From JACCXM01 sp046328335 (GTDB lineage: Bacteria; Chloroflexota; Chloroflexia; Thermomicrobiales; UBA6265): a stretch of DNA of 64,000 nucleotides. A program made the position numbers and the translations under genes. Location: the NCBI GenBank assembly GCA_046328335.1, contig JAXLWU010000022.1:20722-84721 (forward strand), written 5' to 3'. Each line of letters starts with the position of its first letter. The first letter of the stretch is position 1. The notes below the pieces were generated by a model. The model worked only from the letters and a program-made list of their open reading frames with translations. It was not told where the DNA came from and made no database searches. Below are positions 34,294-43,170 of the stretch, in pieces.

Positions 34294-34707
34294 TTGACGG
34301 CGGAAGCAGACGCGGCGACGTCGAGAGGCCCCTCGCCCCAACCCCGAGACTCCTCACCCCGACCCCGAGACCCCTCACCCCAACCCCTTGCCCCGTGCGC
34401 GGGGCGAGGGGCTCGTGCCGGTCGCACACCGACAAAACCGGACCGCCTCCTAGCCAGCGTAGGCGTGGCGAAACTTGGCAAGGCGCTGCCCACAAGAGCC
34501 CCGCGCCTCGCGCCCGGGGAGACTCCTCCCTCCCCGGAGGGAGGCTCGGGAGGGAGCCAGGGTTGGGGTGAGGGGCGGCGCGGCGCGACCGCACTCTTCC
34601 CATTCGGCCGCAACTGAGTCGAGACAGTGGACGCCCCGCCGGTCTTGGTGCTCCAGTTCCTGCCACTCATATCCGCCTTGACGATGCCAGACTCCACGCC
34701 ATCCCTC
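34294..34707. repeat. Gap between permease genes filled by family-B repeats
   Basis: Copies of CCCTCACCCCAACCCC-type sequence at 34327-34413 and the GGGAGGGAGCCAGGGTTGGG form at 34506-34576. No gene is supported in this 414-bp gap; open frames through it are repeat-coded. Confidence 0.65.
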
Positions 34708-35670
34708 TCAACTGTACCGAATGCGCGGATCGATGACCGCGTAGAGGACATCGGCGAGCAAATTGCTGATCACGATCATCACCGCGCCGATCAGGGTGAT
34801 GCCCATGATCACCGGGTAATCGCGGTCGAACACCGAATTGATCGTCAGCGTACCCATCCCCGGCCAGGAGAAGATCTGCTCGATGATCACGGTCCCGCCG
34901 AAAAGCCCGGGCAGTTCGATCGCGACGATCGTCACCAGCGGGATGAGCACGTTGCGCAGCGCGTGTCCGAAGATGACCGTGCGCTCGCGCAGGCCCTTGG
35001 CGCGGGCGACGTTGACGTAATCCTGGGCGATGCTCTCCAGCATTCCCGAGCGGACGTAGCGGATCAGCGGCGCCGCCTGAGCGATGCCGAGCGCCAGGGC
35101 CGGCAGGATGATATGGCGCAGGCTGTCGCCGAATTCCGGCGTGCTGCCGACGGTATACATCCCCGCCGCCGGCAACCAGCGCAACTTCAGGGCGAAGATG
35201 TAGATTAGCCCCAGCGCCAGGAAGAACGAGGGAACCGAGACGGCGGCGAACCCGAGGACGGTCACCAGGTAGTCGATCCACGAATAGTGTTTCAGTGCCG
35301 AGAGCACGCCGAGAGGGACGCCGACCGCCAGGGCGAACACGAGCACGACCGACATCAGGCGCAGGGTGGGTCCGATTCGCTCCGCGATCAACGCCGTGAC
35401 CGGCTGCCCACCGCGATAGGAATAGCCGAGATTGCCTCGCGCCACCTCCGCCAGCCAGTGCCCGTATTGCACCGGAAAGGGATCGTTCAAACCCATCGCC
35501 TCGCGCCGCTCCTCGACCCAATCCGGGCCGAGGGTGGCGACCTGCTGCGGGTTGAGCATCGCGGTCAGCGGATCGCCCGGGGCAAGGTAAAGAAAGAGAT
35601 AGGTCACGACACTGATGCCGAACAGCACCGGAATCGAGATCGCGAAGCGGCGGAGGATGAATCTGGTCAT
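34708..35670 (-). CDS. Dpp/Opp-type ABC transporter permease (DppB-like)
   Basis: 320 aa. MTRFILRRFAISIPVLFGIS, LAPGDPLTAML and GLNDPFPVQYGHWLAEVARG are typical of DppB; the ATPase-contact loop is NVARAKGLRERTVIFGHALR and the end IDPRIRYS is characteristic. A TTG at 35685 would add five residues. Belongs with the binding protein at 36116 and permease at 33376. Confidence 0.9.
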   Translation of the reverse strand: MTRFILRRFAISIPVLFGISVVTYLFLYLAPGDPLTAMLNPQQVATLGPDWVEERREAMGLNDPFPVQYGHWLAEVARGNLGYSYRGGQPVTALIAERIGPTLRLMSVVLVFALAVGVPLGVLSALKHYSWIDYLVTVLGFAAVSVPSFFLALGLIYIFALKLRWLPAAGMYTVGSTPEFGDSLRHIILPALALGIAQAAPLIRYVRSGMLESIAQDYVNVARAKGLRERTVIFGHALRNVLIPLVTIVAIELPGLFGGTVIIEQIFSWPGMGTLTINSVFDRDYPVIMGITLIGAVMIVISNLLADVLYAVIDPRIRYS

Positions 35671-36115
35671 GGGGTTGGCTGGCAAACGGCGCCAGCCGCG
35701 ATGAGTCGAGCAGAAGGAGTGACCTGATTCACTCCCTCGCCGTCAGGCCGTCGCTCGTGATTGCCGCCTCGTTCGGTCGTCACGTCGTGCTGGAACTGGG
35801 AGCAAACCGGTTGGGGACGCAGGCGACGCAAGCGTCGCACCCTACGCGGCGCGTGCCGTTGGGGTGATGCTGGCATCGCCCGTCTTCCCGATAGGGCAGG
35901 TCGAAGGTTGAGGCGGCCCTCCACAGTTATCCCAATTCTGGCTGATCATGGCCGCAGACTCGCCGCGCAAGCCCTCACGCCAACCCCTCTCCTGACGAGT
36001 CCTGACAAGGGGAGGAATGGCGTAATCGCCGCGCCTACCCTCACCCCGACCCCTCTCCCGTCGAGCCGGGAGAGGGGCTTTCCGTATTCCTTGTCCGACT
36101 TGCCGACCCACCGGC
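35671..36115. repeat. Gap with family-C and family-B repeats
   Basis: A GCGACGCAAGCGTCGCACCCTACG family-C palindrome at about 35821-35858, then two family-B units to 36077 ending in the hairpin CTCTCCCGTCGAGCCGGGAGAG. No gene seen. It splits the binding protein gene from its permease genes and may lower downstream expression. Confidence 0.6.
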
Positions 36116-37759
36116 TTAGCCTGTCACCGTCCAGTCCTCGGCATTCCAGAGCCGGTTGTCGACGTAGCCCGGGCCCTTGAACCCCTGGACGCGGTCATTG
36201 ACCGCGAAGAAGGAGTTCGGCGACCAGAGGAAAATGGCGGGAACGTCGTCATTCAGGATCTTGGCCGCCTTGGTGTAGATCTCCTTGCGCTTGGCAAGAT
36301 CGTTGGTGGCGCGCCCCTCGACATAGAGTTGGTCGAGATCCGAATTGCTGTAGCGGCAGAAGTTGCCTCCCGCCGGGGCGAATTGCGAGGTCGAGTAGAA
36401 GAGGGACGAGATGTTCGGATCGGCGCGGTAGGTATCGCCGCCGTTGAGGAAACTGTCGAAGTCCGCATTCTCGGCCAGGATCGCGTCGATCAGTTGACTC
36501 ACTTCGACCTGCTGAATCTCGAACTTGATCCCGACGTCGTTGATTTGCTGGGCAACAATTTCGCCCCACCACTCGCCCGGAGTGACGGTCATGGAGACGA
36601 TCTTCTGGTTGGCGTCCCAACCCATCTCCTGCAACAGGGCGCGCGCCTGGTCGGGGTTGTAATCGTAGGTGTTGAGACCTTCGGGAATGCCCATCCAGTC
36701 CGGGCCGAAGATCGGGGAGTTCACGACCTCGCCGCGACCTTGCAGCAATTCCTCGACGATCGTCTTGCGGTCGATGGCGTACATCATCGCCTGCCGCAGC
36801 CGCTTGTCCTGGAGGAAGGGGCGCTGGTGGTTGAGGATGATGTGATCCATGCTCGGGCTCTGCACGGCGACGAGCGAGACGCCCGCCATCCCGTCGACGC
36901 TGTCGACCTCGGCCAGCGGCAGGTTCATGATGTCGAGATCGCCGGTTTCCATCTCGCCGAGCGCGACCTCGGGAGTGCGGATCGGGAGCAGGATGCGCTC
37001 CAGCGCCGGCTGCATCGGGGAGTAGGTCTCGCTCCGCTGCAATTCGATGAACTGGTCCGGCTCGTAGCGGACCAGATTGAACGCCCCCGCGGTGACTTCC
37101 GGCTCCAGATAGGTCTTGGTCTGCATCTGGTCCGGCGGCAGGTCCTTGAGCGCGTGCTCCGGCATGATGCCGAGCCCGGAGTAATCGGCGAGGGTGAGCA
37201 GGAAGGTGCCGTCTGGTGCGGCGAGGGTGAGTTTGATCGTCAGGTCGTCCGGGGTCTCCACGCCGCTGATGGTATCGGCCTTGCCATCCGCGTAGTCCTG
37301 CGCCCCGGCGAGGGCGAGCAGACGTCCCTGCCAGACGCTGCCAGTCTTCTTGTCCACCGCCCGCTCGATCGTGAAGGCGACGTCACGCGAGGTGAGCGGT
37401 TCGCCGTCATTGAAGACCAACCCCGGCCGCAGTTTGAAGGTGTAGGTCAGCGCGTCCTCGCTCCCCTCGAACGATTCAGCGAGGTCCGCCACCGGTTGCA
37501 GTTTGTCGTCGGACTTGACCAGCGCGCCCATCACCAGGCGCTCGATCTGCTGTTCGTTCCCAGAGGTGGAGAAGAACGGATTGAGGGTGTCCGGCTTGCG
37601 CACCAGCATTCGGACTTCGTTGGCGGGGGCGTCCTGAGCGAGGGCTGGCCGGATGGCCACGGGGCCGAGACCGCCGAAGGCGGCGAGGGCAGATGCTCCC
37701 TGCAACAGGCGGCGGCGTGTCGTAGCGGCGGCAAATCGTTTCTTGACCGCGTCGTTCAC
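36116..37759 (-). CDS. ABC transporter substrate-binding protein, SBP family 5 (peptide/opine type)
   Basis: 547 aa. A Tat signal (TTRRRLLQGASALAAFGGLG) is followed by the DppA/OppA fold: VRKPDTLNPFFSTSGNEQQI, VADLAESFEGSEDALTYTFK, HQRPFLQDKRLRQAMMYAID. It binds peptides or other small organic solutes outside the membrane for the DppB/DppC-like pair downstream. GTG start with GGAGGA 5 bp upstream. Confidence 0.88.
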   Translation of the reverse strand: MNDAVKKRFAAATTRRRLLQGASALAAFGGLGPVAIRPALAQDAPANEVRMLVRKPDTLNPFFSTSGNEQQIERLVMGALVKSDDKLQPVADLAESFEGSEDALTYTFKLRPGLVFNDGEPLTSRDVAFTIERAVDKKTGSVWQGRLLALAGAQDYADGKADTISGVETPDDLTIKLTLAAPDGTFLLTLADYSGLGIMPEHALKDLPPDQMQTKTYLEPEVTAGAFNLVRYEPDQFIELQRSETYSPMQPALERILLPIRTPEVALGEMETGDLDIMNLPLAEVDSVDGMAGVSLVAVQSPSMDHIILNHQRPFLQDKRLRQAMMYAIDRKTIVEELLQGRGEVVNSPIFGPDWMGIPEGLNTYDYNPDQARALLQEMGWDANQKIVSMTVTPGEWWGEIVAQQINDVGIKFEIQQVEVSQLIDAILAENADFDSFLNGGDTYRADPNISSLFYSTSQFAPAGGNFCRYSNSDLDQLYVEGRATNDLAKRKEIYTKAAKILNDDVPAIFLWSPNSFFAVNDRVQGFKGPGYVDNRLWNAEDWTVTG

Positions 37760-37879
37760 CGAGTCCTCCTCATAGGGCTGGCGCCCACATACCCGAAACG
37801 GATCGAACTGGCCTGGACAGCGATGTCCTGATTCCGGCGCGGCGGCGCGGCCGTGGCTATCCGTGGTGGTTGGCCCTCC

Positions 37880-38278
37880 TCACTCGTCGGTGCATCCGAC
37901 AACCGCATCGACTTCGATCTCGACCAGGGAATCGGGGTGGATGAAGCGGGAAACTTCGACCAGTGTCGCCGCTGGCCGCGCGGTGCCGAAGACGCGGGCC
38001 AGTTCGGCGACGATCGCCGGCGCATCACTGGCATCCGTCGCGAAGACGCGCCAGCGGACCACATCGTTGGCGGTCGCGCCGACCTGCTCCAGCGCGCGGA
38101 CGATGATGCCCAGCACGTGCCGCGTTTGCGCCCCCGCGTCACCGGGATAGACCGCCTGACCATCCTGCATTGCGGTGGTGCCGGCGACGAAGACCATGTC
38201 TCCGACACGGACCGCGCGCGAGTATCCCGCCTCGGCTTCATACGGATGACCGGAACTGGCTCGAGTGCGGCGTGCCAT
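37880..38278 (-). CDS. RidA/YjgF-family protein
   Basis: 132 aa. YSRAVRVGDMVFVAGTTAMQ, VRALEQVGATANDVVRWRVF and HPDSLVEIEVDAVVG fit the RidA family, which hydrolyses reactive enamine/imine intermediates made by PLP enzymes such as dehydratases. The catalytic Arg region reads ARPAATLVEVSRF, as in RidA relatives without proven imine deaminase activity. Upstream of the importer and SelA-like PLP enzyme, which makes a scavenging role plausible. M1 at 38305 is an alternative start. Confidence 0.84.
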   Translation of the reverse strand: MARRTRASSGHPYEAEAGYSRAVRVGDMVFVAGTTAMQDGQAVYPGDAGAQTRHVLGIIVRALEQVGATANDVVRWRVFATDASDAPAIVAELARVFGTARPAATLVEVSRFIHPDSLVEIEVDAVVGCTDE

Positions 38279-38421
38279 GATCTGGAGGGTCTCCTTCTTT
38301 GACATGACGATACCAATGTATCAGTTCTTTGCGAGCCGACTGCTGCGCCACCTTCGTTTCGGCTGTCAATCCTCGATCGAGGGCTGTCACGGCGAATTCG
38401 TTTACAGCGACGTGCAAGAGA

Positions 38422-38482
38422 TGTGTCATCCCGAAGAACGAGGGACCTCGTCGTGGTCCTCCGGAATGAGACACGTCTTGCA
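38422..38482. repeat. Family-A repeat, partial copy
   Basis: GTGTCATCCCGAAGAACGAG at the start and GGAATGAGACACGTCTTG at the end, the same layout as the degenerate copy at 13703. It is in the 288-bp gap before the beta-helix protein gene. Confidence 0.5.
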
Positions 38483-38566
38483 GGCCGCTGAAGTCCGTAC
38501 GAACTCCATGCTAGCGGCGAGCCGAGGGCCTCTCGGCTCGCGATCGGGCCACGACGTTCGCTCCGT

Positions 38567-39910
38567 TTAGCCGTTGCAGCCCGCCACCGGGACGGGACCG
38601 GCGCAGTTGTCCGGGGTGTTCCCGCTGACCGTCGCACCGTTGAGGAAGACTTGGGAGTCGATGTTGAAGATGCCCCCACCAGGCAGGAACGACGAGTTGC
38701 CGGTGATGCTGCTCGTGCGGTCGAAGGTCACCCCTCCCCCCGACCGGTTGTAGAGACCGCCGCCGCGTCGGGAATCGTTTCCGGTGATGACGCTGTCCTT
38801 GATCGCCGCGGCACTGAAGACCGCGATGCCTCCCCCGATTTCGTCGCCGGTGTTTCGGGAAATCGTGCTGCCCGTGATCGTGAGCGGTCCACTACTGAGA
38901 ATGCCGCCCCCGCTGTTGCCTCTGTTCCGAGTGACAGTGCTGCGAGTGATGGTGAGGCGACCATCGTTCTGGATGCCGCCGCCGGCGCTAATGCCGGTTG
39001 AGGTGTTGTTGACCACGGTGGAGTCCGAGAGGTCGAGGGTGCCTCGATTGAGAATGCCGCTGCCTTCGCCGGAAAGGCCATTGGCGATGCGCACCCGTTG
39101 CAAGGTCAGTTTGTCCTCCCCGGTGAGCAGCAGGACGCGGCCGTTGAAATTGGCGTCCAGAATGGTGCTAGTGGCCGGATTGTCGCCGTCGCCAGCGCCG
39201 ATCATCACCAGTGGTGGTCGGGGGCCAAAGATCCGGAAGTTGCCGATGTAGCGGCCCGGACAGATATAGATCGGATCCTGATCCAGCGCCATGTGCCGAA
39301 TCAGCTCATTGCCGCAGGCAACACCGTCACCGCTGGGGCAGCTCACCGTGCACGGTTGGCAGCCGCCCAGCTCACAGACCGATCCTGGGGGACATTCGAC
39401 GGGGCAGGCGCAGTTCGTTGCCGGCTTGCCGTTCGGCAGAATCGTGGTGCAGGCCACCGTCGCGCAGGCGAGTTGCGCGGTGGTGATGTTGGAGCCGCGG
39501 AAATCAGCGCCCGTGAGGTCCGCGCCGCAGAAGCACGCGCCGGAGACATTGGTGGAACGCAGATCGGCGCCGCGCAGGCTCGCGTCCGCAAAACACGCTT
39601 TGGACAGGTTGGCGCTCCGCAGGTTGACGCCATCCAGATCGCGCTCGTCGAAATTACACGCCGAGAGATTGGCCCCGCCCTGAAGCTTCTTGGTGCTGCA
39701 GTTCTGATTGCAGGTGTTGGGACAGGTGGCATTCTGCTGCGCACGCACCCTGGTCGGCTGGCGTTCGTGCCGCTTGTTCCTGGCGGAAGCGCCCTCGATG
39801 CTGGCAGCGGCACTGACGGCTGCTCCCCCAAGCAACAGGCGTAACGCATCGCGCCGTGTGCCGCCAGCGGCTACGAGTCGACTGAGCCGATCGAAACGAT
39901 CCCGATCCAT
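38567..39910 (-). CDS. Secreted pentapeptide-repeat and right-handed beta-helix protein
   Basis: 447 aa. Starts MDRDRFDRLSRLVAAGGTRR, paralogous to the starts at 28413 and 29433, then a Tat-like signal. Residues about 75-140 are pentapeptide repeats (LDGVNLRSANLSKACFADAS). After a Cys-rich stretch (CPVECPPGSVCELGGCQPC) comes a parallel beta-helix with repeated NRGTLDLSDSTVVNNT and GGGI motifs, as in polymorphic outer-membrane-like and adhesin-like proteins. GGAGGAG upstream of the ATG at 39910. Probably a surface or secreted structural or adhesive protein. Confidence 0.78.
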   Translation of the reverse strand: MDRDRFDRLSRLVAAGGTRRDALRLLLGGAAVSAAASIEGASARNKRHERQPTRVRAQQNATCPNTCNQNCSTKKLQGGANLSACNFDERDLDGVNLRSANLSKACFADASLRGADLRSTNVSGACFCGADLTGADFRGSNITTAQLACATVACTTILPNGKPATNCACPVECPPGSVCELGGCQPCTVSCPSGDGVACGNELIRHMALDQDPIYICPGRYIGNFRIFGPRPPLVMIGAGDGDNPATSTILDANFNGRVLLLTGEDKLTLQRVRIANGLSGEGSGILNRGTLDLSDSTVVNNTSTGISAGGGIQNDGRLTITRSTVTRNRGNSGGGILSSGPLTITGSTISRNTGDEIGGGIAVFSAAAIKDSVITGNDSRRGGGLYNRSGGGVTFDRTSSITGNSSFLPGGGIFNIDSQVFLNGATVSGNTPDNCAGPVPVAGCNG

Positions 39911-40146
39911 CCTCGTGACTCCTCCACCCGATGGCCGCGGCGCGGCGCGACCGGGACACCGCTGCCCCGACATGGCGTCGCGCCTCCGTACGCTGCGGTG
40001 CGCGACGCATCTCTGCGCCATAGACCACGGCTTTTTGCTCTAACCAGCGCGGATTGTACGCATCGAGCAAACTTTATGGTAGAGGAGTATGACCCTCCGC
40101 GAGGGTGATTGCGTCGATGAATCGAAATCTCGGCAAAACGGCAAAC

Positions 40147-40184
40147 GACAAGGCGGCGCCCATGACTGTGGGCGCTGCCTTGTC
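40147..40184 (-). terminator. Hairpin terminator downstream of the CoxL-like gene
   Basis: GACAAGGCGGCGCCCA pairs with TGGGCGCTGCCTTGTC around a short TGACTG loop, one mismatch. On the minus strand it is followed by GTTTGCCGTTTTGCC. It lies between the CoxL-like stop and the beta-helix gene start, separating the two units. The arm resembles that of the 13641 terminator. Confidence 0.55.
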
Positions 40185-40291
40185 CAGGTTGCGGAGTCTC
40201 GGGGGAGCAAGAGGAGAACCGACAACTCCCCCTCAGGTGATTCTCTCCACGGCAGCATGCGGGCGTGGTTTCATCCCGGCGGGGGAACCCG

Positions 40292-40377
40292 GTGTCGTTC
40301 CGGGCCGCAGCGAGGAATCTCGTCGTTCGTGACGATCCGCACGATCACCGAGGTCCCTCCCGCGGTCGGGACGACAC
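40292..40377 (-). repeat. Family-A repeat, intact 86-bp unit
   Basis: Termini GTGTCGTTCCGGGCC and GCGGTCGGGACGACAC. Its reverse complement matches the 30210 unit closely, with the interior also conserved (GGAGGGACCTCGGTG, AACGACGAGATTCCTCG). Placed 18 bp after the CoxL-like stop. Confidence 0.72.
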
Positions 40378-40395
40378 AGCGTTTGGAACGTCGCT

Positions 40396-42768
40396 CTAGT
40401 CTGCCGCCAGCGAGGTCTGGCGCGCTTCGTTGATCGCGGCCCAGACCTTCTCCGGCGTGAACGGAATATCGAGGTGCGTGATCCCGAACGGTTCGAGCGC
40501 GTCGATGACCGCGTTGGCGATCGTCGGGGTCGCGCCGATGGTGGCCGCCTCACCGATGCCCTTGGCGCCGAGCGGATTGATCGGCGTCGTGGTCGTGGTG
40601 TGATGCGTCTCGAAGTTCGGCAGATTGTGCGCCTTCGGAATCGCGTAGTCGTTGAGCGTGCCGGTCATCAGTTCGCCGCTAGTGTCGTAGACCAACTCCT
40701 CCCACAGACTGAGACTGATCCCCTGCGCCAGACCACCATGGACCTGACCGGTGACGAGCATCGGACTGATGATGTTGCCGCAGTCATCAACCGAGACGTA
40801 GCGCTGCAGTTCGATTTCGCCCGTTTCGGGGAAGACTTCGACGACCGCGATGTGCGTACCGAAGGGGAAGGTCTCGTCTTCCGGCTTGAAGAACTCGGTC
40901 GCTTCCAGGCCCGCGCCGAGGTCCATCGGCAAACTGGAGCCGTAGGCGAGCGCCGCGATTTCGGCCAGGGAAAGGCCGCCTCCCGGCACACCCTTGACGC
41001 GGTACTTGCCGTCGACCAGTTCCATGTCCTCGGCCGCGGCTTCGAGCGCGTTCGCGGCGATCTTCATCGCCTTGTCCTTGACCGTATTCAGCGCCATCAC
41101 CAGCGCCGCGCCGCCCACCGCCAGACCGCGGCTGCCACCCGTACCGTTGCCGTGCGGGGTGTTGCCAGTATCGCCATGGTGGACGACGACCTTGTCGAAA
41201 TCGGCGCCGATCCAATCGGCGGCAAGTTGCGCGAAGGTCGTCTCCTGGCCCTGGCCGTGGGGCGAGATGCCGGTGAAGATCGTCACTTCGCCGCCCGGTT
41301 CTACGCGCACCGTGCCGCTCTCCCACGGTCCGAAACCGCAAATTTCGACGTAGGACGCGAGCCCGATGCCGAGATAGCGGCCCTGTTTCCGGAGCTCGGC
41401 CTGCTGCTGGCGCAGGGCCGCGTAATCGGAGACCTTCAGCGCGTGATCGAGCGGCTTTTCGTACTCGCCGGTGTCGTAGCGCTCGCCGGAGAGGGTGTGG
41501 TAAGGGAACTTGTCTGGCGTGATGAAATTGACCCGCCGCACCGCTGACGGCTCGAGCCCCGCTTCGTCAGCGACGAGGTCCATCAGCCGCTCGAGGTAGA
41601 ACGTCGCCTCCGGCCGCCCCGCGCCGCGGTAGGCGCCGTTCGCCATGGTGTTGGTGTAGACGCCCTCGACCATGTAGTCGAGATTCGGGATTTCGTAGGG
41701 ACCGGTCGACATTACCCAGGTGCACCAGGCGAGATCGAGCGCCTTGGGGTACGCGCCGGAATCGAGGGTGACGCGCGCCTTGAGCGCCTGAATGCGGCCG
41801 TTCTCGTCAGCGCCGACCTCGAATTCACCGATCTGGTTGCGGCCGTGGTTGGTCGCGATGAAGTGCTCGCTGCGGGTCTCGATCCATTTCACGGGCCGCT
41901 TCAACAGCAGCGCCGCGGCCGCGGCGACGAAGTCCTCCGGATAGGCGCCGAACTTGGAGCCAAACCCGCCTCCCACTTCCGGCGCGATGGCGCGGACCTG
42001 GTTCTGGGCCAGACCGAAGGCGGCGGCGATTTCGTTGCGGAACCCGTGCGGGCCCTGGTTGGAGACCCAGATCGTCAGCCCCCGGGTGATCGGATCGGGC
42101 GCGGCAACGGTGCCGCGTGGTTCCATCGGCACCGGGTGGCAGCGGGTGGCGCGAATCTTGGCGCTGACCTTGACCGGAGCGTTGGCAAGCGCGGCGGCCG
42201 CGTCGCCATGGTCGGTGTGGAAGCGGACACTGATGTTGTTGCGGACGTTTGGATAGAGTTGCGGCGCACCCGGCTGCCGCGCCTCGTAGGGATCGACCAC
42301 CGCCGGCAGTGGCTCGTAATCGACGTTCACCGCCGCGGCGCCATCGACCGCCTGCTCGCGGGTCTCGGCGATGACCGCCGCCACCGGTTCTCCGACGTAG
42401 CGGACCGTGCCCATCGCCAGTGGTTCGACGTGTGGCACCGGGATATCGGCGTCCTGTTCTTCGTGGTCCTTGTCATACGCCTGGTCTTCCGGGCGCTCGC
42501 CGGGGCCCTCGTAGGCGGTGACGGGATACTTGTCCTTCAGCAAGGGCGCCAGATCCTCGGCGGTGAGGACCGCGACGACGCCCGGCATGGTGCGCGCCTC
42601 GCTGGTGTCGATGTCCTTGATCCGGGCATGAGCCAGGGGGCTGCGGACGATGACCACGTGCACCATATCCGCCAGACGGAGATCGTCGACATAGACCGAT
42701 GAACCGGTGATCAGCCGGGGATCTTCCCGCCGCTTCACCGACGCGCCGCGATAGTTTCTCAGTACCAC
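40396..42768 (-). CDS. Molybdenum hydroxylase large subunit (CoxL/xanthine dehydrogenase type)
   Basis: 790 aa. VKRREDPRLITGSSVYVDDL and SPLAHARIKDIDTSEAR at the N-terminus, VGGGFGSKFGAYPEDFVAAA, GGSRGLAVGGAALVMAL and the late GAKGIGEAATIGATPTIANA are marks of the family that binds Mo-molybdopterin cytosine dinucleotide. CO dehydrogenases of form I have AYRCSFR in the active site; this protein has GAYRGAGRPEA and no Cys there, so CO oxidation is unlikely and an unknown aldehyde, purine or N-heterocycle is the substrate. GAGGAGC lies before the GTG at 42768. No small Fe-S or FAD subunit gene is adjacent. Confidence 0.9.
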   Translation of the reverse strand: MVLRNYRGASVKRREDPRLITGSSVYVDDLRLADMVHVVIVRSPLAHARIKDIDTSEARTMPGVVAVLTAEDLAPLLKDKYPVTAYEGPGERPEDQAYDKDHEEQDADIPVPHVEPLAMGTVRYVGEPVAAVIAETREQAVDGAAAVNVDYEPLPAVVDPYEARQPGAPQLYPNVRNNISVRFHTDHGDAAAALANAPVKVSAKIRATRCHPVPMEPRGTVAAPDPITRGLTIWVSNQGPHGFRNEIAAAFGLAQNQVRAIAPEVGGGFGSKFGAYPEDFVAAAAALLLKRPVKWIETRSEHFIATNHGRNQIGEFEVGADENGRIQALKARVTLDSGAYPKALDLAWCTWVMSTGPYEIPNLDYMVEGVYTNTMANGAYRGAGRPEATFYLERLMDLVADEAGLEPSAVRRVNFITPDKFPYHTLSGERYDTGEYEKPLDHALKVSDYAALRQQQAELRKQGRYLGIGLASYVEICGFGPWESGTVRVEPGGEVTIFTGISPHGQGQETTFAQLAADWIGADFDKVVVHHGDTGNTPHGNGTGGSRGLAVGGAALVMALNTVKDKAMKIAANALEAAAEDMELVDGKYRVKGVPGGGLSLAEIAALAYGSSLPMDLGAGLEATEFFKPEDETFPFGTHIAVVEVFPETGEIELQRYVSVDDCGNIISPMLVTGQVHGGLAQGISLSLWEELVYDTSGELMTGTLNDYAIPKAHNLPNFETHHTTTTTPINPLGAKGIGEAATIGATPTIANAVIDALEPFGITHLDIPFTPEKVWAAINEARQTSLAAD

Positions 42769-43170
42769 CGTGCTGCTCCTCGTGCGAACCTGGGTGACCG
42801 CGGCAGGACCGCCAGCCACCGCTGCAACAACTCCAGGCAAATGGGACGATCTTCGGAATCGGAAATGGCGCGAATCAGCCCGTCAGACGATGTCTGGATG
42901 ACCGAGCGCACCCCTTTTCGGAATTCCGTGTCCATCACCTCACCTATCTAGTATCCGACGAATTGCGATTGATTGCTCGTCGTCTTGACGACGATCGTCC
43001 CAGCGTCAATGCGGTGAGCACCGCGTGTGGAATCTCCAGGCATGGTGATAGGGGACGCGGGCGACGCTTGCCTCGCACCCTACGGAACGTCGTCGGAGGG
43101 GCGAGGCTCGCCTCGCCCGCGCACACATTCACAAAGTCACGAATCCAGAATGCGACCCCGCCCCTTCACA
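42769..43170. other. 402-bp gap with family-C repeat
   Basis: Holds two family-C stretches (GGGCGACGCTTGCCTCGCACC at about 43060-43082 and GGCGAGGCTCGCCTCGCC at 43098-43115). Otherwise nothing recognisable; no convincing gene or promoter. Confidence 0.5.

Noticed and set aside
40396..42768. Aerobic carbon monoxide dehydrogenase
   Set aside because: The active-site loop is GAYRGAGRPEA and lacks the Cys of form I CoxL; small and medium subunits are missing nearby.
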